DNA of 47,775 bases from an uncultured Acetatifactor sp. (GCA_949840935.1 CATKXX010000021.1:1-47775); one strand, 5' to 3'; positions 15,288 to 24,902 are shown, numbered from the stretch's first letter. The notes: generated by a model not told the origin, from the letters alone. Numbers and translations: made by a program.

Positions 15288-15940
15288 AACAAATGAAAAA
15301 CAAAGCATACTCTCTCATAACCGCATTTCTGCTTTCCATTGCAGTATTATGCGCATGTTCCGCCGATAGCGGGGACACAGCGGGCACTGCCAATGCCGCG
15401 GCAGACGCAGTAGGCCCGAACCTCTCCCAGATCAAAGAAATCTGTGAGCTTGCAACCCTGGAATGCTACTATCATAATGTGGCGAAATCGGTGAAAGAAA
15501 GCGGCAGCGGACTGCTGCACATCGGTGAAAAAGACAGGGATTTCTGGATTGAGTACAGTGGATGCGCCAAATTCGGCATCGATGTCTCCAAGGTGACAAT
15601 GGTGCTTAACGGAAATCAGCTCACCATAACGCTCCCCCCGGCAAGGCTCCTGGGCATGTCCGATTATACCTTTTCCGAAGACAGCTTTATTTCATCTGAT
15701 GACGGGTTTAACAAAAACCCCATCACAGCGGATGACCAGACACGGGCAGTTGCGGAAGCCAACCAACAATTGGAGGAAATGTTCTCAAGAGATGAGGCCA
15801 TGCTGATAAGAGCCCAGGACAGAGCAAAACTGCTGATTGAGAGTTATATAAAAAAGATAAGCGAGCTAACACAAACCGAGTATGTCATTCAGTGGGAATT
15901 GGAGGACAATACGCCTGCCGACAGCCCTTCCCAGCCATAA
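15284..15940 (+). CDS. DUF4230-like lipoprotein
   Basis: 218 residues, a diverged paralogue of the preceding gene. It has a signal peptide with lipobox LCAC, then LSQIKEICELATLECYYHNVAKSV, GIDVSKVTMVLNGNQLTITLPPARLLG, and a long C-terminal helix ending QTEYVIQWELED. The two domains align in order of motifs, so one copy is tethered by a helix and the other by lipid. The ATG at 15284 overlaps the upstream stop; an ATG three codons later gives a cleaner signal peptide and is possible. Function unknown. Confidence 0.75.
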   Translation: MKQMKNKAYSLITAFLLSIAVLCACSADSGDTAGTANAAADAVGPNLSQIKEICELATLECYYHNVAKSVKESGSGLLHIGEKDRDFWIEYSGCAKFGIDVSKVTMVLNGNQLTITLPPARLLGMSDYTFSEDSFISSDDGFNKNPITADDQTRAVAEANQQLEEMFSRDEAMLIRAQDRAKLLIESYIKKISELTQTEYVIQWELEDNTPADSPSQP

Positions 15941-15982
15941 GCCTTACGTTTCGCGGGCATTCTGGCAGATATCCCACGGCAA

Positions 15983-16008
15983 GTTACGGAGACTCGTTAC
16001 GGAGACTC
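15983..16008. repeat. 13-bp tandem duplication
   Basis: GTTACGGAGACTC occurs twice head-to-tail (15983-15995, 15996-16008) in the 154-bp gap between convergent genes. No coding or structural role is evident. Confidence 0.8.
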
Positions 16009-16032
16009 CATCACCATATTCCCTTTACGCTA

Positions 16033-16071
16033 ATCAGGGCGAAAGCCATATTAATAGACTTGCGCCCTGAT
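16033..16071. terminator. Hairpin between convergent DUF4230 operon and recN
   Basis: ATCAGGGCG (16033-16041) pairs with CGCCCTGAT (16063-16071) across a 21-nt loop. No clear U-tract follows on either strand, so terminator function is only probable. Confidence 0.4.
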
Positions 16072-16094
16072 CTGCTTACCAATTCATTTCTGTT

Positions 16095-17825
16095 TTATTC
16101 AACATGGCTATTGTCTTCCGGATTCTTCCTGCCTTTTCTGTTCTTCTCCTTATGCTCCGCCGCCTGGAGCCGCATCTGCCTCGCGTTGGACAGCGCCGCT
16201 TCCGTGAGCTCGTCGCTGCCTAAAAGCCTGGCCAGCTCTCCCAGCGCTTCCTCCTCCTCCAGGGCACGGATGTCCGTGATGGTATTATCCTGCGTACTGC
16301 TCTTTTCGATGACGAAATGAGTGTCCGCCATGGCGGCAATCTGGGGCAGATGGGTGATACAGATCACCTGGTGGGCACCAGCCACCGTATCCAGCTGCTC
16401 GGACACCTTCCATGCCGTCCTGCCGCTGATCCCGGCATCAATCTCATCAAAGATCAGCGTATCGATATCGTCCCTTCCCGCCAGCACCGTCTTGATGGCC
16501 AGCATCACCCGGGACAGCTCGCCTCCGCTGGCCACCTGGGCCAGGGGCTTTAAGCTCTCCCCGGGGTTGGTGGAAATCAGGAATTCCACATCATCATAGC
16601 CTTTGGCCGTCACTGCCTGCTCCGGGCGGACGGCAATCTCAAAGGCCACCGAGAGGAAATTCAGGTTCACCAGCGCTTCCGTCAGCTTTTCCGTCAGCAC
16701 CCCTGCATTCTTACTGCGGATGGAGGAAAGCTTCCCGCAGGCCTTCTCCAGCTTTTTCTCCGCCTTCTTCAGTTTCTGCTCCAGATCCTGCATGTAAGCG
16801 TCGTAATCCGAGAGCCTGGCCAGAAGCTGCTGCCTCTCCTCCCCATATGCGATCACGTCTTCTATGGTACTGCCATACTTTCCCTTCAGATGGTTCAGGG
16901 TGTTCAACCTGTCTTCCACCTGGTCAAACTCCTCCTCATCAAATTCACAGTCACTCATGTACTCCGACACATCCCTGTTATAATCCGCCAGCAGGCTGTC
17001 AATCTCCGCCAGCTGCCCTTCCAGCTCTTCCAGGCGCCCGTCGTAAGCCGAGACATTTCTCAACGCCCGCAGGGCCCTGCTCAGGGAGCCGCCCGCTCCC
17101 ATGTCCTCCTCATTCCCCGTATAACGATAGCTCTCCGCAAGGCTCTCCGTAATCTTCTTACTGTTGGCCATCAGGCGGTAGCGCTTCTCCAATTCCTCGT
17201 CTTCACCCACCACAAGCTTCGCCTGTTCAATTTCCTGCCATTCAAATTCAGCCAGGGACTTCTCCTTCTCCTTCGTCTCCTCATCCATGGAGTCCTCCGC
17301 CAGCTCCTTCCGCAGGCGGCTGCATTCCCTGTATGCCTCCTCCACCGCCCGGGCCGCAGGCCCGAATTCGGCCCCGCAGTAGGAATCCAGTATCTCCATA
17401 TGTTTCTTCTTATGAAGAAGGGACTGATGCTCATGCTGCCCATGGATATCGATGAGTACCTCCGCCAGCTCCTTCACCTGCTTTGCCGTCACAGTCTCAC
17501 CGTTGATCTTGCAGACACTTTTCCCCACCTGCAGCTTCCTGCTAATAATGACAGTTCCGTCCTCCTGGGCTTCCAGATCCAGCTGTTCCAGCTTCTGCCT
17601 GACCTGGGCGTCCGTTGCGACAAAGACAAGCTCCACAAGGGCATTTTCCGCCCCCCTGCGGAGCATCTCCTTGTCAAATTTTCCTCCCAGAGCCAGATTC
17701 AGGGAGCCGATGAGCAGGGATTTTCCCGCTCCCGTCTCACCGGTAAGGATATTAAGCCCCTCCCCAAACTCCACCTCTGTCTCCTGAATCAGCGCCAGAT
17801 TCTTCACATGCAAACTTTGTAACAT
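16095..17825 (-). CDS. recN: DNA repair protein RecN
   Basis: A 576-residue SMC-like ATPase of normal length. Walker A GETGAGKS is near residue 29, central coiled-coil arms lie at about 160-370, the ABC signature ASGGELSRVM near 455 and Walker B TLIFDEIDAGISG near 480, followed by ICITHLPQIAA. RecN acts early in double-strand break repair by bringing ends together. AAGGAG precedes the ATG. It is the last gene of the asp23-to-recN string, downstream of argR as in many clostridia and bacilli. Confidence 0.97.
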   Translation of the reverse strand: MLQSLHVKNLALIQETEVEFGEGLNILTGETGAGKSLLIGSLNLALGGKFDKEMLRRGAENALVELVFVATDAQVRQKLEQLDLEAQEDGTVIISRKLQVGKSVCKINGETVTAKQVKELAEVLIDIHGQHEHQSLLHKKKHMEILDSYCGAEFGPAARAVEEAYRECSRLRKELAEDSMDEETKEKEKSLAEFEWQEIEQAKLVVGEDEELEKRYRLMANSKKITESLAESYRYTGNEEDMGAGGSLSRALRALRNVSAYDGRLEELEGQLAEIDSLLADYNRDVSEYMSDCEFDEEEFDQVEDRLNTLNHLKGKYGSTIEDVIAYGEERQQLLARLSDYDAYMQDLEQKLKKAEKKLEKACGKLSSIRSKNAGVLTEKLTEALVNLNFLSVAFEIAVRPEQAVTAKGYDDVEFLISTNPGESLKPLAQVASGGELSRVMLAIKTVLAGRDDIDTLIFDEIDAGISGRTAWKVSEQLDTVAGAHQVICITHLPQIAAMADTHFVIEKSSTQDNTITDIRALEEEEALGELARLLGSDELTEAALSNARQMRLQAAEHKEKNRKGRKNPEDNSHVE

Positions 17826-17863
17826 ATTCCTCTCCTTACGTACCTTCTCCGCTGATCAATACA

Positions 17864-17886
17864 AAGGACGCTGCCCAAGCGTCCTT
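17864..17886 (-). terminator. Hairpin between argR and recN
   Basis: AAGGACGCT (17864-17872) and AGCGTCCTT (17878-17886) form a 9-bp stem with a 5-nt loop. Leftwards it is followed by TGTATT, a weak U-tract. It could lower recN transcription relative to argR. Confidence 0.45.
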
Positions 17887-17895
17887 CCGAAATCT

Positions 17896-18351
17896 TCACA
17901 CATTCCCCAGCATGGCCCGGATCTGCTCCATCAGGGCCTGTGTGTCCTCCACGGTACGCACCGCCACAAAAATAGTATCATCACCGGCAATACAGCCCAC
18001 AATCTCCGGGAACCTCATGGCGTCCAGCGCCGCCGCCACCGCCATGGCCATCCCCGACACCGTCCTGACTACCAGGATATTCTGCGCCATATCCATGGAA
18101 GAAAAGCCGTCCCGCAGCACGCGGATGTACTTGTCCCCCAGGTGATTGTCTTCCTGCTTTAATATAATGTACTTCTGCCTCCCGTTGCGCAGGGGGATCT
18201 TGGAGAGCTTAAGCTCCTTGATATCCCTGGAAACGGTAGCCTGTGTCACCGTTAGCCCTGCCTCCCGCAGATAATTCGCCAGTTCCTCCTGGGTTTCCAC
18301 ATCATGCTTCTGAATCATTTCTATAATTTTAGCATGTCTGTTCTTTTTCAT
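17896..18351 (-). CDS. argR: Arginine repressor ArgR
   Basis: A 151-residue ArgR/AhrC. The N-terminal winged helix contains ETQEELANYLREAG and TQATVSRDIKELKL (about 19-47). The C-terminal oligomerisation/arginine-binding domain has GCIAGDDTIFVAVRT with the Asp pair (about 121-126). It represses arginine biosynthesis and activates catabolism. The ATG after GGAGG was chosen over one five codons earlier. It lies between nadK and recN. Confidence 0.96.
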   Translation of the reverse strand: MKKNRHAKIIEMIQKHDVETQEELANYLREAGLTVTQATVSRDIKELKLSKIPLRNGRQKYIILKQEDNHLGDKYIRVLRDGFSSMDMAQNILVVRTVSGMAMAVAAALDAMRFPEIVGCIAGDDTIFVAVRTVEDTQALMEQIRAMLGNV

Positions 18352-18374
18352 ACTGAAATCCTCCATGGATGCAG

Positions 18375-19244
18375 TCAGTTTTCTCCCATCTTCTTATGTA
18401 ATACTTCCAGGAAGCTCACCTGGTTGAGCTGCAGGAATTCCGTGGTCTTCTCGGAACGGACAATGCGGAGCCTGTCGCCTGTCCTCATGGGGATCACATG
18501 GCAGCCGTCAAAATTGGCCTCCACCGTCTGTATCCTGCCGCCCCTGCCCTCAGGGATCACGATCTCGATCACATCTTCCGGTGAGAGGATGATGCTGCGT
18601 TTATTCAGCGTATGGGGACAGATGGGAGTCAGCATGATCAGCTTTGCCCTGGGCTCGATCAGAGGCCCTCCCGCCGAAAGGTTGTACCCTGTGGAGCCGG
18701 TGGGCGTGGTCACGATCATCCCGTCCGCATTGTAATGATTCAGAAACTGCCCGTTTACATAGATACAGAATTTAATGATCTGCAGGGAGCCGCTCCTGGA
18801 TACCACGATATCATTCAGCGCCCATCCCTCCTCGGAGCCCCCGTTGGCACAGAGAATCCTTCCGTTCAGCATCATACGGCTCTCCCGGGTATACTCCCCC
18901 GCGATCAGCTTCTCCAGGGATTCCTCCAGGCAGGACAATTCGATCTCCGTCATATATCCCAGGGTTCCCAGGTTCACACCGATAATGGGGATACTCAGCT
19001 TCTTCGTCTCCCTGGCCGCCTGGAGCACCGTGCCGTCCCCGCCAAGCACAATGATACAGTCCACATCCGTGGGAAGATCCGCAGGCGCCTCCTCGGTATC
19101 CACCCGCATATTCTCCTTCCAGTCCTCCTCTTCCACCCAGGCGGTAGCCTTCTGCCCCTTCTTTTCCAGGAAGTCGCAGATCCGTCCGGTGGTCTCAAGA
19201 TTCCTGTCCTTATGCCGATTGGTAAATATCAAGAAATGCTTCAT
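18375..19244 (-). CDS. nadK: NAD kinase
   Basis: A 289-residue NAD kinase phosphorylating NAD to NADP. Hallmarks: IIVLGGDGTVLQAAR (GGDG near residue 75), GVNLGTLGYMTE, NADGMIVTTPTGSTGYNLSAGGP, and IRIVRSEKT near the end. The start MKHFLIFTNRHKDRN is placed six bases after GGGGG; the ATG two codons before would touch the ribosome binding site. It is in the leftward housekeeping string between tlyA and argR. Confidence 0.96.
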   Translation of the reverse strand: MKHFLIFTNRHKDRNLETTGRICDFLEKKGQKATAWVEEEDWKENMRVDTEEAPADLPTDVDCIIVLGGDGTVLQAARETKKLSIPIIGVNLGTLGYMTEIELSCLEESLEKLIAGEYTRESRMMLNGRILCANGGSEEGWALNDIVVSRSGSLQIIKFCIYVNGQFLNHYNADGMIVTTPTGSTGYNLSAGGPLIEPRAKLIMLTPICPHTLNKRSIILSPEDVIEIVIPEGRGGRIQTVEANFDGCHVIPMRTGDRLRIVRSEKTTEFLQLNQVSFLEVLHKKMGEN

Positions 19245-19322
19245 GTCCATCCCCCTTATCCGCTTCCGTAATACCGGCCTGCGCAAAACCTGCCCAGGCC
19301 TTACGCAGCCTGTTTTACTGAC

Positions 19323-20204
19323 CTATATCTGATGAGACTTCTCCACAGTCTCCCGGATCCTCTCCGCCCATTCTTCCCGGCAGGAAAGCCCGCTCCTCTC
19401 CTCCACAATACGCTGCAGCCTTTCCTCTGCTTCCCGCTCCGTCAGGCTGCGGATCTCTTCCGGCGGCTCCTGCTCTTTCATGATATGAAGAAGGTATTCA
19501 AGATTGCCCTCCGGCCCCCGGATCGGTGAAAAATCCAGATGCAGCACCCTGAAACCGATACTGTCCGCATAATCCACCAGTCTCGCCGCCACCTCCCGGT
19601 GGATTTCCGGCTCCCTGACCACGCCGTTCTTCCCTACCTTCCCGCGCCCGGCCTCAAACTGGGGCTTGATCAGGCATACCATCTGCCCTCCGGCCTTTAA
19701 CAGGTTCCTGGCAGGGATCAGTATTTTCGTCAACGAGATAAAGGACACATCCACGCTGGCAAAGTCCAGCTCCTCCCCTATATCCCCGGGGACTGTATAG
19801 CGGAAATTCGTCTGTTCCATGCAGACCACCCTGGGGTCATTCCGAAGCCGCCAGTCAAGCTGCCCCCGTCCCACATCCACGGAATAGACCTTCGACGCAC
19901 CGTTCTGCAGCATACAGTCCGTAAAGCCTCCCGTGGACGCCCCGATATCCATACACACCAGCCCTGCAAGCCCCAGCTGCCACTCCTCCACGGCCTTCTC
20001 CAGCTTCAGGCCGCCCCGGCTGACATATTTCAAAGTACTGCCCCTGACCTCCAGCCGGATCCGGCTCTCGTCAAAGGCAGTGCCGGCTTTGTCCTCTCTC
20101 TGTCCGTCCACAAAGACGTTGCCCGCCATAATGACAGCCTTCGCCTTCTCCCTGGAGGCGGCATACCCCTGATTTACCAAAATAACATCCAGACGTTCCT
20201 TCAT
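19323..20204 (-). CDS. tlyA: TlyA family rRNA 2'-O-methyltransferase
   Basis: 293 residues. The N-terminal S4 RNA-binding domain (MKERLDVILVNQGYAASREKAKAVIMAGNV) precedes an FtsJ-like methyltransferase: DIGASTGGFTDCML for SAM binding, DVSFISLTKI and LIKPQFEAGR for the K-D-K-E type active site. In characterised species TlyA methylates 16S and 23S rRNA riboses; whether both are targets here is unknown. It lies 13 bases after dxs. Confidence 0.94.
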   Translation of the reverse strand: MKERLDVILVNQGYAASREKAKAVIMAGNVFVDGQREDKAGTAFDESRIRLEVRGSTLKYVSRGGLKLEKAVEEWQLGLAGLVCMDIGASTGGFTDCMLQNGASKVYSVDVGRGQLDWRLRNDPRVVCMEQTNFRYTVPGDIGEELDFASVDVSFISLTKILIPARNLLKAGGQMVCLIKPQFEAGRGKVGKNGVVREPEIHREVAARLVDYADSIGFRVLHLDFSPIRGPEGNLEYLLHIMKEQEPPEEIRSLTEREAEERLQRIVEERSGLSCREEWAERIRETVEKSHQI

Positions 20205-20217
20205 ATGAAATAGCCCT

Positions 20218-22074
20218 TCACACTAACGCTTCCAGAATCCTCTGTACAATACTGTCCGCGTCAATACCGATCTCCTTCTTCAAAAGCTCCACATTGCCGT
20301 GTTCCACATAGGCGTCGGGAATACTGATATTCAGGCACTGGTTCTGAAGCCCTTCACGGTTCATGAAATCCAGCACCTTCTCGCCGTAGCCCCCGCTGGC
20401 CACATTCTCCTCCATGGTCACGATCATGATATGCTCCCTGCAGGCTTCCCTTACGGCCTCCTCGTCCATGGGCTTCACGAAACGGGCGTTGATCAGGCTG
20501 GCCGACCTGCCCCGGGCCTTCAGCGCGTCACGCACCGCCTCCCCGGTCTTCACCATGCTTCCCACGGCAAAGAGGGCAATCTCCCTCTCCCTGTATATCC
20601 ACTCCGCCTTCCCCAGCTCCACGGCAGCCCTGTACTCCTTTAAGCCCGCGTACGCAGTCCCCCGGGGATAGCGCACCGCTATGGGGCCGTCGAAGCCCAC
20701 CGCAAATTTCAGCATATCCGACAGCTCCCACTTATTCTTCGGCGCACAGATATGCATATTCGGGATACCGGATAAATAAGTAAAATCAAAAATCCCCTGA
20801 TGGGTCTCCCCGTCGCTTCCCACCAGTCCCGCCCTGTCAATGGCGAATATCACCGGCAGGTTCTGGATGCACACGTCATGAAGGATCTGGTCGTAAGCCC
20901 TCTGCAGGAAGGAAGAATACACCGCCACAATGGGCCTCAGCCCTCCTGCCGCAAGCCCCGCCGCAAAAGTCACCGCATGTTCCTCCGCAATGCCCACGTC
21001 AAAGAAACGGTCGGGATACATATTGCGGAACCGTTTCAGCCCGGTGCCGTCAGGCATGGCGGCGGTGATCGCCACAATCCTCTGGTCGCGCTGCCCCAGC
21101 TTACACATGACCGTGGAAAAAATATCCGTGTAATTCGCCTCCGTCCGGGGCCTGGAGGGAATGCCCGTCTCAATGTCAAAGGGCTCCGCCCCGTGAAATC
21201 TCGCCGGATGGCGCTCCGCCGGGAGATATCCCTTCCCCTTCTGGGTGATGACATGGATGAGCACAGCGCGCTTCACGCGTTTCGCCTCGTTTATGACCCT
21301 CACCATGCCTTCGATATCATGGCCGTCCACCGGCCCCAGATATGTAATCCCCATATCCTCGAAGAACATACCGGGAATCACCAGATGCTTAAAGCTGCTC
21401 TTTGCCTTCCGGATACGGCTGATGGTGCTGTCCCCCCGCCTGGTGCCAAGCAGCGCGTTATAAATGCCCTCCTTCAGATCCAGGTACCCGCTGGCAGTGC
21501 GGATATTGTTCAGGTACTTTGACACTCCTCCCACATTCTCCGAGATGGACATATTATTATCGTTCAGGATCACAATGAAATTGTTTTCCAGCTTCGCCGC
21601 ATTGTTCAGCGCCTCGTATGCCATTCCGCCTGTCAGGGAGCCGTCCCCGATGACGGACACAATGGTGCTTTTCTCCCCCTTCAGTTCCCTTGCCTTCACC
21701 ATTCCCAGCCCCGCGGAAATAGAGGTGGAGCTGTGCCCCGTGTCAAACACGTCGCAGTCGCTCTCCTTCCTCTTGGGAAACCCGCTCATGCCGTGGAACT
21801 GCCGCAGCGACCCAAAGCCCTCCCGGCGTCCCGTCAGGATCTTATGCGTGTAGGACTGATGCCCCACGTCCCAGATGATCTTGTCCTCCGGCAGGTTCAG
21901 CGCCAGATGCAGCGCCATGGTCAGCTCCACCGCCCCCAGATTGGAGCCCAGATGCCCCCCTGTCACACTGATCGTCCTGATCAGGAAATCCCGGATCTCC
22001 TGGGCAAGCTGCCCGTAATCCTCTTTGGGGATATTTTTGATATCATTGGGTTTCTCAATGGTTTCAAGCAACAT
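20218..22074 (-). CDS. dxs: 1-deoxy-D-xylulose-5-phosphate synthase
   Basis: A 618-residue thiamine-diphosphate enzyme of normal length that condenses pyruvate and glyceraldehyde-3-phosphate, the first step of the MEP isoprenoid pathway. Visible are the ThDP motif GDGSLTGGMAYEALNNA, the catalytic-Glu region GIAEEHAVTFAAGLA, and a C-terminal transketolase domain with RYPRGTA. It follows ispA by 13 bases, placing two isoprenoid steps on one transcript. Confidence 0.97.
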   Translation of the reverse strand: MLLETIEKPNDIKNIPKEDYGQLAQEIRDFLIRTISVTGGHLGSNLGAVELTMALHLALNLPEDKIIWDVGHQSYTHKILTGRREGFGSLRQFHGMSGFPKRKESDCDVFDTGHSSTSISAGLGMVKARELKGEKSTIVSVIGDGSLTGGMAYEALNNAAKLENNFIVILNDNNMSISENVGGVSKYLNNIRTASGYLDLKEGIYNALLGTRRGDSTISRIRKAKSSFKHLVIPGMFFEDMGITYLGPVDGHDIEGMVRVINEAKRVKRAVLIHVITQKGKGYLPAERHPARFHGAEPFDIETGIPSRPRTEANYTDIFSTVMCKLGQRDQRIVAITAAMPDGTGLKRFRNMYPDRFFDVGIAEEHAVTFAAGLAAGGLRPIVAVYSSFLQRAYDQILHDVCIQNLPVIFAIDRAGLVGSDGETHQGIFDFTYLSGIPNMHICAPKNKWELSDMLKFAVGFDGPIAVRYPRGTAYAGLKEYRAAVELGKAEWIYREREIALFAVGSMVKTGEAVRDALKARGRSASLINARFVKPMDEEAVREACREHIMIVTMEENVASGGYGEKVLDFMNREGLQNQCLNISIPDAYVEHGNVELLKKEIGIDADSIVQRILEALV

Positions 22075-22087
22075 ATATATACCTCTT

Positions 22088-23047
22088 TTACTTCTGCCTG
22101 TGCACCAGGGACAGCAACAGTTCCTTCAGGAAATCGTTCTCACCTTCCATGGAATCCAGTATTGCCACCGCCTCTTTTGTCAGCCTCTCCACATCCGCCC
22201 GGGACTGTTCCAGCCCGTTCACCGTTACATAGGTCTGTTTCTGGTTCTGCTCGTCGCTGCCCACGGGCTTCCCCAACTCACCGCTGTCGCCCACCACGTC
22301 CAGGATATCGTCCTGAATCTGAAAGGCAATGCCGATATCATACGCACATTTCTCCAGCTTCTCCAGGCTTTCCTCCTGTGTCACACCGGCGATCACCGCA
22401 CCGATCATCATGGCCGCCTGTATCAGCGCCGCCGTCTTATGCTCATGAATGAACAGAAGCTGCTCCTTCTCCAGGCTTCCCTCCTGTCCTTCCGCCTCGA
22501 TATCAGCGGTCTGGCCCCCGATCATACCATAGATGCCGGCCTTCTTCGCCAGAATCTGCATCGCCCTGGTAAGCCGCTGCATATTGTACTCCGGGCAGGG
22601 TGCGGTAGTAAAATATTCCCTGTCCGTGTCGCTGCAGAATTCCAACGCCTGGAGCGCCGTCTCAAAGGCATAATTCAACAGCCCGTCCCCTGCCAGGATG
22701 CCCATGGCCTCACCGTAGACACTCCATGTCGTCTTCTTTCCCCTGCGGTACTCGTCATTATCCATGGCCGGCAGGTCGTCGTGCACCAGCGAGTAGGTGT
22801 GTATCATCTCAATGGCAGCCATAAACGGCTCCAATAAAGGCAGATTCTCCTCACTGCCCCCGCAGAAATGGAATGTCTCCTCCATCAACAGGGGGCGCAG
22901 CCGCTTTCCGCCTACAGTAATGCTGTAATTCATGGCCTCCAGCACCGTCTTCTGGTATCCTTCCTCCTCCGGGAGAAAGCTTCGGATGATCCTCTCCACC
23001 ATCCGGGTCTTGTCCTGCAGAATCTCATTGAATTCCCGTGCTTCCAT
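22088..23047 (-). CDS. ispA: Polyprenyl synthetase (geranylgeranyl/farnesyl diphosphate synthase, IspA type)
   Basis: 319 residues, with the first Asp-rich motif LVHDDLPAMDNDEYRRG and the second FQIQDDILDVVGD, separated by the expected distance. It elongates IPP/DMAPP to farnesyl (or longer) diphosphate; chain length cannot be decided reliably. The start MEAREFNEIL has GGAGG nine bases upstream and overlaps the end of xseB by 23 bases, indicating coupled translation. Confidence 0.94.
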   Translation of the reverse strand: MEAREFNEILQDKTRMVERIIRSFLPEEEGYQKTVLEAMNYSITVGGKRLRPLLMEETFHFCGGSEENLPLLEPFMAAIEMIHTYSLVHDDLPAMDNDEYRRGKKTTWSVYGEAMGILAGDGLLNYAFETALQALEFCSDTDREYFTTAPCPEYNMQRLTRAMQILAKKAGIYGMIGGQTADIEAEGQEGSLEKEQLLFIHEHKTAALIQAAMMIGAVIAGVTQEESLEKLEKCAYDIGIAFQIQDDILDVVGDSGELGKPVGSDEQNQKQTYVTVNGLEQSRADVERLTKEAVAILDSMEGENDFLKELLLSLVHRQK

Positions 23048-23264
23048 TGTCAAATTCCTCCAATTGCCCGTCCTCATTCAGCTTTAATACCTGTTTCTCC
23101 ACGCGGTCTATCTGGTCGTTGCACTGCTTTAGGATTGCCATGCCCTCGCTGTATGCCTGAAAGGCCTCCTCAAGGGGAAGGTCTTCCCGCTCCAACAGCT
23201 CCATCGTACTCTCCAGCCTGCTGAAATTCTCCTCCAGGCTGTACGTCTCCTGATCTTTATCCAT
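23025..23264 (-). CDS. xseB: Exodeoxyribonuclease VII small subunit
   Basis: A 79-residue XseB: SLEENFSRLESTMELLEREDLPLEEAFQAYSEGM, then a helix CNDQIDRVEKQV. It binds XseA to form exonuclease VII, which degrades single-stranded DNA to oligonucleotides. It lies 12 bases after xseA and overlaps ispA by 23 bases. Confidence 0.95.
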   Translation of the reverse strand: MDKDQETYSLEENFSRLESTMELLEREDLPLEEAFQAYSEGMAILKQCNDQIDRVEKQVLKLNEDGQLEEFDNGSTGIQ

Positions 23265-23276
23265 TATACGCTCTCC

Positions 23277-24494
23277 TTAAAACCTCTGACATGCCTCAAT
23301 CGAAGTGACTGCCGCCCTTATCCGCCCGTCCTTCAGCTGTACCGTCACCGGATCGCCCTCAGATACCTGGGATATGGAGCGGATATTTTTACCCTTTTCA
23401 TCCGTCATGTACGCATAGCCGCTGCTCAGCTTCTCCAGGGGGGAAAGGCCCTTCAGCCGCTCCACACAGACCAGGAGCCGGTTCCTCCTGTTCTCCAGGA
23501 TACGCCGCATCCGCTCCTGCAGCCTCTCCTCCAGCTGCAGCGACAGCATCCGTTTCTCCCTGAGTCGGCTTGCGGGATCAAAGAGCTTCAGCCTCAGCTC
23601 CGCCTGGTGGAGATACATCTTCTTCTCCTCCACCTTACGGCGCATCAGCCTGTCCAGGGAATCCCTCACGGCTCCAAGCTCCCTGAAAATATCCCGGACA
23701 TCCGCCACCGCCAGCTCTGCCGCTGCGGAAGGCGTGGGGGCGCGCAGGTCGGACACGAAATCGATGATCGTGGTGTCCGTCTCATGGCCCACCGCGGAAA
23801 TAATGGGGACAGAACAGTCAAACACCGCCTGGGCCACCTCCCGCTCGTTAAAGGCCCAGAGATCCTCGATTGAACCGCCTCCCCTGCCTACGATCATCAC
23901 ATCCACACCCATCCTCTCCAACGCGCGGATACCCCTCACAATGCTGGGCACCGCCGCCTCGCCCTGGACGATGGCTGGGCAGAGGATGACCTGCACATAG
24001 GGATTGCGCCTGTGGGCGATCTGGATGATATCCCTCACCGCCGCACCGGTATCCGCAGTGACCACTCCCAATGTCCTGATATACTTCGGGACGGGCCGCT
24101 TATACTCCGGCGCAAACATGCCAAGCTCCTCCAGCTCCCGCTTCAGCTGTTCATATCTTTCATAAAGCTGTCCGTTACCATCTAAGAGAATCTGCTTCGC
24201 GTAGAGCTGATACCTTCCGTCACGCTCATAGACATCCACCGTGCCGCCCACAATGATCTGCTGGCCATCGGTCAGACGAAAAGAAAGACCCGACCGGTTC
24301 CCTGCGAACATAACGCAGCTGATGGTCCCCCTGGGGTCCTTTAATGAAAAGTAAATATGTCCCGACGTATGGTACTTGCAGTTACTGACCTCTCCCTTTA
24401 CGAAAAGCCTCTGCAGCAGATAATCCTGTGTGAACATATTTTTAATATAGGAATTCAGTTGCCCGACTGTATATACACTCCGAATGTTAATCAC
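23277..24494 (-). CDS. xseA: Exodeoxyribonuclease VII large subunit
   Basis: 405 residues. The N-terminal OB-fold (YTVGQLNSYIKNMF, VKGEVSNCKYHTSGHIYFSLKD) precedes the catalytic core (GVVTADTGAAVRDI, DVMIVGRGGGSIEDLWAFNE, PIISAVGHETD) and a coiled-coil C-terminus. Length is in the usual range. It overlaps nusB by 8 bases. Confidence 0.96.
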   Translation of the reverse strand: MINIRSVYTVGQLNSYIKNMFTQDYLLQRLFVKGEVSNCKYHTSGHIYFSLKDPRGTISCVMFAGNRSGLSFRLTDGQQIIVGGTVDVYERDGRYQLYAKQILLDGNGQLYERYEQLKRELEELGMFAPEYKRPVPKYIRTLGVVTADTGAAVRDIIQIAHRRNPYVQVILCPAIVQGEAAVPSIVRGIRALERMGVDVMIVGRGGGSIEDLWAFNEREVAQAVFDCSVPIISAVGHETDTTIIDFVSDLRAPTPSAAAELAVADVRDIFRELGAVRDSLDRLMRRKVEEKKMYLHQAELRLKLFDPASRLREKRMLSLQLEERLQERMRRILENRRNRLLVCVERLKGLSPLEKLSSGYAYMTDEKGKNIRSISQVSEGDPVTVQLKDGRIRAAVTSIEACQRF

Positions 24495-24897
24495 CCTGCT
24501 TCACAATTTTGGCAAGAATCGCATTGACAAAGCCGCCGGAGCTCTCCTGGCCGTATTTCTTTGCAAGCTCCACCGCCTCGTTGATAGCGACCCCTGCAGG
24601 AATGTCATCATCAAACAGTATCTCATAGACTGCCAGCCTGAGTATGGCCAGCTCTGCCTTCCCCATACGGGTGGTATCCCACCCCTCCGTATTTTCATTG
24701 ATGATCCGGTCCAGCTCCTCCTTTTTCCCGCGGACAGCCTTCTCCCTCTCCTCAATATAAAGGGCGTCCTTCTCCCGGACTACCGCTTCATTGTCCTCCA
24801 GAAACAGCTTCGCCTGCCGGGGCATGTCCCCCGGGTCATGGAATTCCATGCGAAACAAAAGCCTGAAGACCTGTTCCCTCTGCTCGTGTCGTCCCAT
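24487..24897 (-). CDS. nusB: Transcription antitermination factor NusB
   Basis: A 136-residue NusB: N-terminal REQVFRLLFRMEF, C-terminal ILRLAVYEILFDDDIPAGVAINEAVELAKKYG and FVNAILAKI. It works with NusE (S10) in rRNA antitermination. It follows the Asp23-like gene by 5 bases. Confidence 0.95.
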   Translation of the reverse strand: MGRHEQREQVFRLLFRMEFHDPGDMPRQAKLFLEDNEAVVREKDALYIEEREKAVRGKKEELDRIINENTEGWDTTRMGKAELAILRLAVYEILFDDDIPAGVAINEAVELAKKYGQESSGGFVNAILAKIVKQGD

Positions 24898-24902
24898 TGA
24901 AA

